The position numbers and the translations under genes are program-made. A stretch of 64,000 nucleotides of DNA from NCBI GenBank assembly GCA_902788175.1, contig CADAJF010000002.1:36479-100478 (forward strand), read 5' to 3'. Below the pieces are notes generated by a model. The model was not told the DNA's origin, ran no database searches, and saw only the letters and a program-made list of their open reading frames with translations. Source of the stretch: an uncultured Bacteroidia bacterium (GTDB taxonomy: Bacteria; Bacteroidota; Bacteroidia; Bacteroidales; UBA932). Shown one piece after another: positions 8,686 to 17,059 of this stretch; within the stretch, counting starts at the first letter, position 1; each line of letters opens with the position of its first letter.

Positions 8686-8714
8686 ATGGCCGGCTTTGAC
8701 CGGCCATCTTTTTT
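8686..8714 (+). terminator. Terminator for the mannose operon
   Basis: ATGGCCGG-ctttga-CCGGCCAT is a perfect 8-bp stem followed by C and six T (8709-8714) on the plus strand. It overlaps the stop codon of the convergent peptidase gene. It resembles the palindrome at 1214-1234. Confidence 0.75.
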
Positions 8715-10710
8715 ATTGCAGGCCTCTGGCCCTCATGAGGGCGGAAGGATCGGGTTCTGAGCCGCGGAACTGCTTGTAAAGCACCATGGGCTCTTCGCTG
8801 CCGCCCTTCTCCAGGAAGGTCTTGCGGAAGCTTGTGGCAGTGGCTTTGTTGAAGATACCGTCGGCCTTGAACTTCTCCCAGGCATCTACGGCCAGGACAT
8901 CGCTCCAGAGGTAGCCGTAGTAACCGGCACTGTAGCCGCTGCCCATGATGTGGTTGAAGTAGGAGGTGCGGTAACGGGGAATGATTTCTTCCATCAGGCC
9001 CATTTCTTTGCATACCTTGGTCTCGAAGTCACGGACATCCTGGGCGCCGGCAAACTTGGCCAATTCCTCTGCGGAGAGCTGGTGCCACTTCATGTCCAGG
9101 ATGGAGGCGGCGCAAAGCTCGCCGGTGGTAAAGCCCTGGTTGAAGGTGAGAGACTTCTCGATTTTCTCTACCAGCTCTGCGGGGATGGGCTCGCCGGTCT
9201 GGTAATGGTTGGCATACTTGGCCAGGATTTCCGGCACGAAGGCAAAGTTCTCGTTGAACTGGGAGAAGAGCTCCACAAAGTCGCGGGTGACGGAGGTGCC
9301 GCTCACCGTAAGGTAGTTGCACTGGCTAAGCAGGCCGTGAAGGGCATGGCCGAACTCATGGAAGGCAGTCTGGACATTGTCAATCGTCAGAAGGCTGGGC
9401 TTGGGCTCGGTGGGATCCGTGCCGGGGGCCGGGTAGTTGCACACGTTCACGATGATGGGGCGCACACCGGCCTTCTGGTCGCGGAAATTGTTCATCCAGG
9501 CGCCGCCGCGCTTGGTGGGACGCACATAGTAGTCGCGGTAGAAGATACCGATCAGGGAACCGTCGGCGTCCGTAATCTTGTAGGCGTTCACCACGGGGTT
9601 ATAGACCTCCACCTCACCGGTAACATCCTCGAAGTGAATACCGTAAATCATTTCGGCGGCGGTGAAGACACCCTTCAGGACGCTGTCGGCCTGGAAGTAG
9701 GGTTTGGCCTGGTTCTCATCCAGGGCATAGCGCTGGACGCGGAGTTTCTCTGCGTAGTAGCCCCAGTCCCAGGCTTCAATCTTGTGACCGGCCATCTTTT
9801 CCATTTCCTTCATCTGGACCTTGGCGCTGCGCATGGAAGCGTCCATGATGGGCTGCAGGAAGTTGTCCACGGTCTCGGGGGTGCCGGCCATCTTGTTGGA
9901 AAGCTGGTAAGAAGCAAAGTTGGGATAGCCCAGCATGGCGGCCAGCTCGGCGCGGAGCCTGAGGGTTTCCAGGACGATGGCGTTGTTGTCGTTCTCGTCG
10001 CCGTGGTTACCGCGGGAAGAATAGGCCTCAAAGACCTGCTTGCGCTTTTCGCGGTCCTCGCAGGAGCCCATGAAGTCATAGTATTCGCTGACGGTGATGC
10101 CGGTTGCCTCCTTGAAGGCGTTGTTCTCTGCCAGAAGGTTCTGGCCGAATTTCTGGCTAAGGGTGGCCAGGCGGGTATTGATTTCTGCAAAGCGCTTCTT
10201 GGCCTCGGGGTCCAGGCCCACGCCATTGCGCTCGAAGCTCTGGTAGATTTTCTTCACCACCATCTGCTGCTCGCGGGTAAGGTTCCCGGACTGCTCATAG
10301 ACGGCCTTCACGCGGGCAAAGAGGTCTTCGTTCATCATGATTTCATTGGAAGCCTCGGTGATCAGGGGGAGTACCTCCTCCTCGATGGCCTGCATCTCAG
10401 GGGTGGATTCACTCTCCGTCAGGTTAAAGAAAACGCCCGACACCTTGTCCAGGATGGGGCTGGCCTCTTCGTAGGCAAGGATGGTATTCTCGAAGGTGGG
10501 GGCATCGGGGCATTTTATGATAGCCTCGATATTGGCCTTCTGCTCCTCCAGGCCGGCCTTGAAGGCAGGCATGTACTGGTCCGTAGTGATTTTGGAGAAA
10601 GGAGCCGTTCCGTAAGGGGTGTCCCACTCCTGCAGGAAGATGTTGGTGGTTTTTTCTTTACACGCTGTGAGCATGGCAAGTGCGGCAAAAATGACAAATA
10701 ATTTTTTCAT
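8713..10710 (-). CDS. M3 family peptidyl-dipeptidase (Dcp-like), lipoprotein
   Basis: A 665-residue zinc metallopeptidase of the thimet/Dcp family. The start is set at 10710, where a lipobox signal (MKKLFVIFAALAMLTAC) begins; the in-frame sequence before it is not protein-like. The zinc site is HEFGHALHG near residue 452, within the family's AFHEFGHALH motif, and the NKMAGTPETVDNFL and RDYYVRPTKRGGAWM segments are typical of Dcp. It would remove C-terminal dipeptides from oligopeptides in the periplasm. It lies 14 bp after the outer-membrane barrel gene and closes that operon. Confidence 0.9.
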   Translation of the reverse strand: MKKLFVIFAALAMLTACKEKTTNIFLQEWDTPYGTAPFSKITTDQYMPAFKAGLEEQKANIEAIIKCPDAPTFENTILAYEEASPILDKVSGVFFNLTESESTPEMQAIEEEVLPLITEASNEIMMNEDLFARVKAVYEQSGNLTREQQMVVKKIYQSFERNGVGLDPEAKKRFAEINTRLATLSQKFGQNLLAENNAFKEATGITVSEYYDFMGSCEDREKRKQVFEAYSSRGNHGDENDNNAIVLETLRLRAELAAMLGYPNFASYQLSNKMAGTPETVDNFLQPIMDASMRSAKVQMKEMEKMAGHKIEAWDWGYYAEKLRVQRYALDENQAKPYFQADSVLKGVFTAAEMIYGIHFEDVTGEVEVYNPVVNAYKITDADGSLIGIFYRDYYVRPTKRGGAWMNNFRDQKAGVRPIIVNVCNYPAPGTDPTEPKPSLLTIDNVQTAFHEFGHALHGLLSQCNYLTVSGTSVTRDFVELFSQFNENFAFVPEILAKYANHYQTGEPIPAELVEKIEKSLTFNQGFTTGELCAASILDMKWHQLSAEELAKFAGAQDVRDFETKVCKEMGLMEEIIPRYRTSYFNHIMGSGYSAGYYGYLWSDVLAVDAWEKFKADGIFNKATATSFRKTFLEKGGSEEPMVLYKQFRGSEPDPSALMRARGLQ

Positions 10711-10724
10711 TATGGTTAAAGTTG

Positions 10725-12383
10725 TTAAAGTGTGCAAAAAACGCGGAAAGAATAGCGTACAGGCGGTTCCCAATGCCCGAAGAAGGGGCGGAATCCGGCC
10801 GCAACGCCCACTTGCCGCTGCCCTTCCAGCGCCCAGGTTTTTCCAGCCGACAGGTCTGCCATCGGGATATCGTCCCTGTAGAGGAAGCCGCCGTCCACGA
10901 ACCAGGCATTGGCGCTCCACGAAAGGCCGCCGTACAGGAGAGTGGGCTCTGCCTGCATCTCGGAGCCAAAGTGGCCGGCCGTAACCTGGCCTTGGAGGGA
11001 GAGGTTGGGAATGATGTATATCGGCACCTTGAATGCCAGATCCATGCCCAGGTGATAGTCGCCGGTGCCTACGGGGCTTTCATAAAAGCCGGTGAGTTTC
11101 ATATTGGCCCCGTTGGTATCCAGGGCCAGATTAACGTCTGAGCAGAAGTAGCGTGTGTCGTGGGCCGGCGAGAGTTTACTGAGGCCCGCATTCGCATAGA
11201 CACGTAGCGTTTTTCCCAGCAGGCGGCTCACGCCCACCTTCCCGGTATAGGTGGGGCCCTTGACCCAGGAGAGGTCCTCCACCCCGCCCTGGACACCGGC
11301 CGAAAAACCCCACTGCCCGGCAGAGAGCTGGGCGGCCAGCCATCCGCCAGCCCGGCCGGAATCTTGGCTGCTGCGCCCATCCACGCCGCCGGAGAGGACC
11401 ATTCGCCGGCCGGCATGCCAGGTGAAGGCACCCGCCAGGTGCAGGGAGGTCCCTCCCCCTTCGGAGAATCGGCCCAGGGCTGTCACAAAGGCCCGGAAAG
11501 GGACCGGGGGCTGGAAGTCGTAGCGGAGGAAGGAAAGGGTACTGACGTCCCGCATAAGGGCCGAGCTCAGTTTATGCGCCTTCCCCAGGCTCTTGTCCAC
11601 ACCCATGTAAAACGCATAAGGTTCCGTGCCTGGCTGCCGCCAGGCGCTGCCGGAGAGGTTGGCGGCCAGGTTCCAACCGCCGCCCAGAGGGCCGGTGGCG
11701 TAGGAGGCTTCGGCTCGAAGGCCGTAGAGGGCATTGTCCGTGCTCAGGCTGCTCCGGAAACCGCTTCGCATGGACGAGGCCGTAGCGGAAATTTCCGTAA
11801 CGCTGTTAAGGCCGCCGAAGGCTGTCTCCGACAGGCCTGCACCGGAGGTGAAACGGCTGTTGCGCAGCGCCTCCAGAAGACCGCCGTAGAGGGTGGGATC
11901 TTCCTCATCCATCCTCACACCGGCAAGCGTCACCTCTTCCTGAATGCGGTGCGGCTGGGGTGAGATGGCTGTTCTCCCAAAAAGGAGGCTGCTGTAGTTT
12001 TTATGCAGGTCTGAAGAGGCCCCGGGAGCATCTTCCCAGCTGTCCGAAGCCCGGTTCACCTCTCCCAGGAGGATATTGAAGACGTTCTTTACCCGGCCTT
12101 CGGCCACCATTACGGGAAGGCGGTTTTCCAAATAGCCGGAGCCCTGGAAAACGAGCAGATAGGTTCCGTCCGGCACTTCTTCCAGCAGGAAGTTGCCCCT
12201 GGCGTCCGTACACACCTCCTGCACCAGGGCGGCGCCATCCATCAGGCGCACGCGCACATGCTCCAGGGGGCAGCGCTCCGTTTTGGACAACACACGCCCT
12301 TTTACGCCCCCCGCGGGGGTTTCTTGCGCAAACAGGAGAAGGGTCTCCAGAAGGGCGATGGCTGCCAGGAGGGCTCTACGCAT
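10725..12383 (-). CDS. Outer-membrane beta-barrel protein with carboxypeptidase-like regulatory domain
   Basis: A 552-residue protein with a signal peptide, then a CarboxypepD_reg-like beta-sandwich (GGVKGRVLSKTERCPLEHVRVRL to about residue 110), then a plug-like stretch and alternating aromatic/glycine strands ending in YSFRVFCTL, which suits a membrane barrel closed by a C-terminal strand. It resembles a reduced TonB-dependent receptor but is much shorter than SusC proteins, with a barrel of only about 350 residues. The start codon overlaps the stop of the endonuclease/phosphatase gene (TAATG), so translation is probably coupled. An uptake role for the products of the upstream nucleases is only inferred. 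Confidence 0.7.
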   Translation of the reverse strand: MRRALLAAIALLETLLLFAQETPAGGVKGRVLSKTERCPLEHVRVRLMDGAALVQEVCTDARGNFLLEEVPDGTYLLVFQGSGYLENRLPVMVAEGRVKNVFNILLGEVNRASDSWEDAPGASSDLHKNYSSLLFGRTAISPQPHRIQEEVTLAGVRMDEEDPTLYGGLLEALRNSRFTSGAGLSETAFGGLNSVTEISATASSMRSGFRSSLSTDNALYGLRAEASYATGPLGGGWNLAANLSGSAWRQPGTEPYAFYMGVDKSLGKAHKLSSALMRDVSTLSFLRYDFQPPVPFRAFVTALGRFSEGGGTSLHLAGAFTWHAGRRMVLSGGVDGRSSQDSGRAGGWLAAQLSAGQWGFSAGVQGGVEDLSWVKGPTYTGKVGVSRLLGKTLRVYANAGLSKLSPAHDTRYFCSDVNLALDTNGANMKLTGFYESPVGTGDYHLGMDLAFKVPIYIIPNLSLQGQVTAGHFGSEMQAEPTLLYGGLSWSANAWFVDGGFLYRDDIPMADLSAGKTWALEGQRQVGVAAGFRPFFGHWEPPVRYSFRVFCTL

Positions 12384-13444
12384 TACGGCTCAATCACAAT
12401 GTAGGTGGGATAGTGGTCCGAGTAACCGGCAATAAACTGCCCGTTGGAGAAGGTGCGGAAAGGCGTTCCGCGGTACTGGCCGCTTTGCTGAGTCATGTAG
12501 GGCTTCTCGAAAACGCGGCCGTAGTAGCGCCCCTGCTTCTTGATGGTAAGGCCCTGGCCATGGACCAGCGGCTCATTCACCAGGATGCAGTCAAAGATAT
12601 TGGGGTCTCCCCTGTAATAAAGGGAGCCGATTCCCGCCTCCAGCATTTCCCAGAAGGGGTTGAAAAAGTCCTCCTCCCCTACATCGGCCACCTTGCGCCG
12701 GCCGTGAAGGTAGGTGGAAAGGGAGGCGTCCTGGGGATTGTCGTTCATGTCCCCCATCACTACGCACTTGATGCCGGGATGCCTGCGTTGCATCTCCCGG
12801 CTGTGGTCATAGACTATCTCTGCGGCGCGGGCGCGCACGTCCTGGCCTTTGTCTCCCCTGCGGGACGGGAAATGGCATACGTAGAAGGCAAAGTGCTCTC
12901 CGTCAATGACGCCGTGCACCATCAGGACATCGCGGGTGCGGAAATCCGCCTGCTCCTTCTTATTATAAGTGGTGAACTTGATGGAGGAGTTGAAATCGAA
13001 GGGGATGCTCTCGCTTTCCACCACCTTCATGCGGGAGGGGTTGTAGAGCAGGGCCACGTCTATGCCGCGGCGGTCCGGGCCTTCGTGGTGCACAATCTTG
13101 TAGCGGGCAGGGGCGATGGCGGACTCGCTCACCAGGTCTTCCAGTACCTGGCGGTTTTCCACCTCCGCCAGGCCCAGCACGGTGTGCCAGATGCCGTTTT
13201 CAGCGCGCATATCTGCAATTACCTGTGCCAGGTTGGCCAGTTTGACGGCATATTTGTCCTCCGTCCATTCATTGGCGCCGCCCGGGAGGTAGTCGTAGTC
13301 GTTCTTGCCACGGTCGTGCGTGGTGTCGAACAGGTTTTCCACGTTATAGAAGCCGATTACGTGCTTCCCGCCCTTTTTCTTGGCGCAGCTTTGGACGGGT
13401 GAGAGCAGCACCAGCGCCGCCAGCAGGAAGATAATGCGTTTCAT
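12383..13444 (-). CDS. Endonuclease/exonuclease/phosphatase family protein, lipoprotein
   Basis: A 353-residue protein with a lipobox signal (MKRIIFLLAALVLLSPVQSC). The EEP fold is shown by IGFYNVENLFDT (metal-binding Asn), GLAEVENRQVLEDL (Glu), RRGIDVALLYN, VCHFPSRRG and VVMGDMNDNP, ending in YSDHYP with the catalytic Asp-His pair. Members cleave phosphodiester bonds in nucleic acids or lipids. The gene follows the DNA/RNA non-specific nuclease with no intergenic base (TAA directly before ATG) and overlaps the barrel gene. A joint role in using extracellular nucleic acid is likely but not proven. Confidence 0.85.
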   Translation of the reverse strand: MKRIIFLLAALVLLSPVQSCAKKKGGKHVIGFYNVENLFDTTHDRGKNDYDYLPGGANEWTEDKYAVKLANLAQVIADMRAENGIWHTVLGLAEVENRQVLEDLVSESAIAPARYKIVHHEGPDRRGIDVALLYNPSRMKVVESESIPFDFNSSIKFTTYNKKEQADFRTRDVLMVHGVIDGEHFAFYVCHFPSRRGDKGQDVRARAAEIVYDHSREMQRRHPGIKCVVMGDMNDNPQDASLSTYLHGRRKVADVGEEDFFNPFWEMLEAGIGSLYYRGDPNIFDCILVNEPLVHGQGLTIKKQGRYYGRVFEKPYMTQQSGQYRGTPFRTFSNGQFIAGYSDHYPTYIVIEP

Positions 13445-14905
13445 TTATTTCAGGTTCCAGAAAGAGTTGTTCTTGGGGTTCTCGGCTTTGACCCTTTGGG
13501 CCGTTTCCTGGGGAAGGTTGGCAAAAAAGACCATACCCGTTTTTTCTTCCAGCTCCTTGAGGGAACAGGAGTAGTTCTTGTAGCTGCCGGTGCTGATCTG
13601 GTTGCCGCTGCTGCTGATTACATGGTTGAAATAGAAGCCGGCACCGATATAATTGCCCTTGCTCAAACGCAGAATGGCCTTGTAGTAGGCCTTGGGGATG
13701 GAGACCATCTGGCCGTCGTGGTCGCTTACCTTGGGACAGGTACTGTCCACGATGCAGCCGGTAACCACATATAAGGAATCCGTACTGTTGGCGGAAGAGC
13801 TCCAGTCCCTGACTGCCGTCTCAAGACTGTTCCAGGCACCGCCGTTGAAACCGGATTCCTGGGGGGTGACATTGGAGGTATAGAACGTCTGCATGTTCAC
13901 CATGGCGCCGCCCAGACGGTCTGCCGAGGGGAGTTGGTGACCACGGCTGAGCACCAAACCGGTTTTATAAGTACTCCATTTGTAGCTTCCTCCGGAAGAG
14001 ACATTGGGCGTTTTTACAAAAGGATCGGACCTCCAGGCCTGGTTGGTTGTGACAATTTTGTCGTAACGGGTGACACGGTTTTTGGTAAACTGGTCATACA
14101 AGGGATAGGCCACCCAGTCCGACACCTTGCCTTCCGGATTGTACGAGAAAGAGTAGTTACGCACCCTGTCAAAACGGAGAATGGCAGTATGTGCGTAATA
14201 ATTCTCCGGACTGTTCACCTGAGGAAGCTCCATCCAGGAAGGGACCTGCTTGTATTCTGCCCCCCTGTCATCCTCCGGTACGGTGAGACGGTCTGTAGAT
14301 ACCGTCGCGTCCAGGATCTCCCAGGTGGGAGCAGACTCCGTGGTACTGGCATATACAAAGGCAAATCTGATTTTCTTTCCCTTGTAGGCTGCCAGGGGCA
14401 GATTCCCTGACGGGGCCAGTTCAAAATAGCTATGGTCCACCAGCCATTTGGGAATCTCACAATTCTTCCAGCTGGTGCCGCCGTCCTCGCTCACTTTCAC
14501 GGAAAAATGGTCCGCTGCGGTTCCCTTTTTCACATAAGCGAAAGCGTGATTAAAGTTAAGATAGACAGACTCTTTGTATTCCGTGAGATCTATCTCCGGG
14601 GAGACAAGCCAGCTTTCCGCCTTGTAGTTGGTGCTGCCATCCGAGGCCGTAGCCTGAACACCATACTTGGGATTCTGGGAATCGTACGCCCAGACCGGTT
14701 TGTTGAAGCCGCCCTTCTGCTTGTCCTGCACGGTGAAATCCCCCATCCCCTTGGTAAAGTCCTGGGAAAGGATCAGCGCCGGCAGGGACGATGAACCGTT
14801 ATTTCCACCGCTGTTGTCTCCCCCGTTTTGGGACGGATTGTCTTTCCCGCAGGATGTCATCATCGAGGAGATTATCAGCGCAAAAAACAGTAAATGGTAT
14901 TTCAT
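13445..14905 (-). CDS. DNA/RNA non-specific endonuclease with N-terminal jelly-roll domain, lipoprotein
   Basis: A 486-residue protein; the start at 14905 gives the lipobox signal MKYHLLFFALIISSMMTSC. A low-complexity Gly/Asn linker is followed by a choice-of-anchor-J-like beta domain (about 35-200) and then a NUC1-type nuclease domain. The active-site motif reads LSRGHQLPSADR, where many family members have DRGH; the catalytic His is kept. The metal-binding Asn region is probably GAWNSLE. It would degrade extracellular DNA and RNA. It is the first gene of an operon with the EEP protein, a barrel protein and an M3 peptidase, with a -7 box about 24 bp upstream. Confidence 0.8.
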   Translation of the reverse strand: MKYHLLFFALIISSMMTSCGKDNPSQNGGDNSGGNNGSSSLPALILSQDFTKGMGDFTVQDKQKGGFNKPVWAYDSQNPKYGVQATASDGSTNYKAESWLVSPEIDLTEYKESVYLNFNHAFAYVKKGTAADHFSVKVSEDGGTSWKNCEIPKWLVDHSYFELAPSGNLPLAAYKGKKIRFAFVYASTTESAPTWEILDATVSTDRLTVPEDDRGAEYKQVPSWMELPQVNSPENYYAHTAILRFDRVRNYSFSYNPEGKVSDWVAYPLYDQFTKNRVTRYDKIVTTNQAWRSDPFVKTPNVSSGGSYKWSTYKTGLVLSRGHQLPSADRLGGAMVNMQTFYTSNVTPQESGFNGGAWNSLETAVRDWSSSANSTDSLYVVTGCIVDSTCPKVSDHDGQMVSIPKAYYKAILRLSKGNYIGAGFYFNHVISSSGNQISTGSYKNYSCSLKELEEKTGMVFFANLPQETAQRVKAENPKNNSFWNLK

Positions 14906-14928
14906 GACGAGTCTTTTACATATCCTTA

Positions 14929-14936
14929 CAAAGATA
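14929..14936 (-). promoter_or_regulatory. -7 promoter element of the nuclease operon
   Basis: On the minus strand this reads TATCTTTG, a perfect TAnnTTTG, 24 bp before the nuclease start. No properly spaced -33 TTG was found; the region overlaps the T-run of the preceding terminator. Confidence 0.5.
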
Positions 14937-14953
14937 GCTATTTTTTCCACAAC

Positions 14954-14981
14954 AAAAAAAGCGCAGCCGCGAAGGCTGCGC
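14954..14981 (-). terminator. Terminator after the BACON/OB-fold lipoprotein gene
   Basis: GCGCAGCC-gcgaa-GGCTGCGC is a perfect 8-bp hairpin followed on the minus strand by seven T. It ends the operon of the TonB-dependent receptor at 17060-20383. Confidence 0.85.
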
Positions 14982-15004
14982 CATTCTGTTATGGAAACTT
15001 CAAA

Positions 15005-17041
15005 CTATTGTGCGACAAATTTATAAAGATGCGGGTAAGAGTAACCTTGCACCCAGGAGCCTTCCTTGATGAAACTCGTCTCCCTGTATCCGCGGAAATA
15101 AGGGGTACTACCCGAGGCGTTCATCATGAGGTAGCGGGTATTGTCGGCGGTATCCACGCCGTAAACCTTGATACCGGTATCCGTATATCCAAAGTTCATG
15201 GGAGCGGCGGCATCGGCAAAGGTACACTGGTTTCCGTTGGTTGTAAAGGTAAGAAACTTGCCGTCGCTGAGGGTAATGCTGTAACCTCCTTCCATGGCTG
15301 CAACGGTAACCGCAGCGGCATTGATTTCCTCAGAGGCAGAGATGGCACCGTCAGTGATGGTGACATCTACCGTCTTGGCCAGGTCCTTGTTACTGGCTGT
15401 TCCATGGGCGCCATTCTCCCAGACAATGAGGTACTTGCCTGCCCAGTCAGTCTGGGTGGAACTGACGGCGACATATTTACCCTTCGAGGTATCGCCGCCG
15501 CCACCACCTTGGCCGCCGCCGGCTTCGTGAGACACATACATGCCTCCGCCTACCTGGTTGAGGCCTTTGTAGGAAGTCCTGTAACCGATGATGGTCATCT
15601 TGTCACCTTCCTTCACTCCCAGGGTGCTGAACTTCTTGGACTCTCCGTTGATGCCGGTAGAAACGCCGTAAACATAAACAGAACCTGTTTCGTCCCTGAG
15701 GTTAAGGTTTCCATAGGTTTCGATATCCCACTTGGTTCCTTCCTCGGTGGGTTTCTCGACAGTGCCGGAAATCATATACCAGACATCCTTGCTCTCTGCT
15801 GCTGCCAGGAAGTCTGCCACCTTGACGGCAGTAACAACCTTGTCAATAGCTTCAAAGGTAGCGGAACCCATCTGGGGAGTTTCCTTGTAAGAAGTACGCT
15901 TTCCACAGACAGTGACAATATCGCCCACCTTGGCACCAGAGGTTTCAAAGCCTTCGGCACGATATACCAGCACGCTGCCGGAATAGTCCTGGATATAGAA
16001 GCTCTTGCCTTGGGAATCGGAGGCATACAGCCCTGTGATCAAGCCGTTAAGGCGATAAACACTGCTGCCCTCCGCTGCTGCCAGGAATTCGGCCACGGTG
16101 ACATTCTTGATGGCGCCCTTCTGGTCGATGGTAGCCTCGGTAGTGTAGCGCTTCTTGCCGTCGGTGGTGCCGAAGCTGACCACGGCGGAACGGTCACCGC
16201 CCTCATTGGGCCGGGCGGTGAGGGTTACGATACCCCTGGCGGCATCCACGGTGGTTACGCCCAGCCAGGACTTGGCCTCGTCGGGGATGGTGACATCGAT
16301 ACCGGTGGTACCCTTGCTGGTGAGCATTACCTGCACGTCGCCGCCTGCAACTTCAACGGCTTTCAGGTCAGGGTCTGCGTACACAACTTCCTCCACCTTG
16401 ATGAGGGACTTGTTGATCTTGAGAACGGTAACGTCCACCAGTTCGATGGTGGTGCCGTAAGTGGTCTTGGGACCTTCTACGGTTACCTCGTCACCCACCT
16501 CCAGACCCAGGGACAGGAAGTTCTTGGTATTGCCCTTGGCATCCAGCGTACCGTAAATGGTAATAGTGCCGGTGTTGTCGGTGAGGTACCAGTTGCCATA
16601 AGTGGTGTTATAGATGCCCGTGCAGACACCGGTGACACGGTAAAGCTTGGAATCCGGTCCGGCAATCACGTCTGCGCAGGTTGCGACGGAAACGGTGGCA
16701 ATACCCTGGATGACATTGATGCGCTGGGTTTGATCGCCGCACTTGATCAGGATCTCGGCGGTTCTTCCTTCCCCTGCGGAAGCAGAGAAATTGAGGGTGG
16801 TTTCACCGGCACCTCCCATGGTGGGGGAAACGGTGAGCCACTTGGCGGCATCCTCATCCACGGATACGTACCAGGAATCGGTAGCGGTAACAGTGATGGA
16901 CGTGTTGGCACCTACGCCGGTGTTCAGGGATACATAGGAGCTGGAAACCTTGATTGAGTCCAGATAGTGATCGGCCTCTTTCTCGCAGCTTACGAGCGCC
17001 AAAGCGGCAACGATGGAAGCAAAGATGTATTTGAGTTTCAT
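15005..17041 (-). CDS. BACON-domain and OB-fold-repeat lipoprotein
   Basis: A 678-residue lipoprotein (MKLKYIFASIVAALALVSC). A first BACON-like domain (about 30-115) is followed by a repeat of OB-fold type, each with a pattern like YRVTGVCTGIY...YLTDNTGTITIYG...LEVGDEVTVEGPK. Copies sit near 120-220, 315-405 and 410-510, with a second BACON-like domain between the first two. A Gly-rich linker leads to a C-terminal beta domain. No catalytic motif is seen; these are adhesive or glycan-binding modules. It follows the TonB-dependent receptor by 18 bp and probably serves as its surface partner in place of a SusD. Confidence 0.75.
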   Translation of the reverse strand: MKLKYIFASIVAALALVSCEKEADHYLDSIKVSSSYVSLNTGVGANTSITVTATDSWYVSVDEDAAKWLTVSPTMGGAGETTLNFSASAGEGRTAEILIKCGDQTQRINVIQGIATVSVATCADVIAGPDSKLYRVTGVCTGIYNTTYGNWYLTDNTGTITIYGTLDAKGNTKNFLSLGLEVGDEVTVEGPKTTYGTTIELVDVTVLKINKSLIKVEEVVYADPDLKAVEVAGGDVQVMLTSKGTTGIDVTIPDEAKSWLGVTTVDAARGIVTLTARPNEGGDRSAVVSFGTTDGKKRYTTEATIDQKGAIKNVTVAEFLAAAEGSSVYRLNGLITGLYASDSQGKSFYIQDYSGSVLVYRAEGFETSGAKVGDIVTVCGKRTSYKETPQMGSATFEAIDKVVTAVKVADFLAAAESKDVWYMISGTVEKPTEEGTKWDIETYGNLNLRDETGSVYVYGVSTGINGESKKFSTLGVKEGDKMTIIGYRTSYKGLNQVGGGMYVSHEAGGGQGGGGGDTSKGKYVAVSSTQTDWAGKYLIVWENGAHGTASNKDLAKTVDVTITDGAISASEEINAAAVTVAAMEGGYSITLSDGKFLTFTTNGNQCTFADAAAPMNFGYTDTGIKVYGVDTADNTRYLMMNASGSTPYFRGYRETSFIKEGSWVQGYSYPHLYKFVAQ

Positions 17042-17059
17042 AAGAAGTCCGATATTAGA

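Noticed and set aside
10711-10920. Upstream extension of the M3 peptidase to a 735-residue frame
   Set aside because: It overlaps the barrel gene in another frame and precedes a clear lipoprotein signal at 10710.
14894-16957. A long plus-strand open frame (687 codons) opposite the BACON/OB-fold lipoprotein gene
   Set aside because: It is the antisense shadow of a well-supported gene in GC-rich DNA. It has no signal peptide or recognisable domain, and a terminator of the other strand lies at its start.
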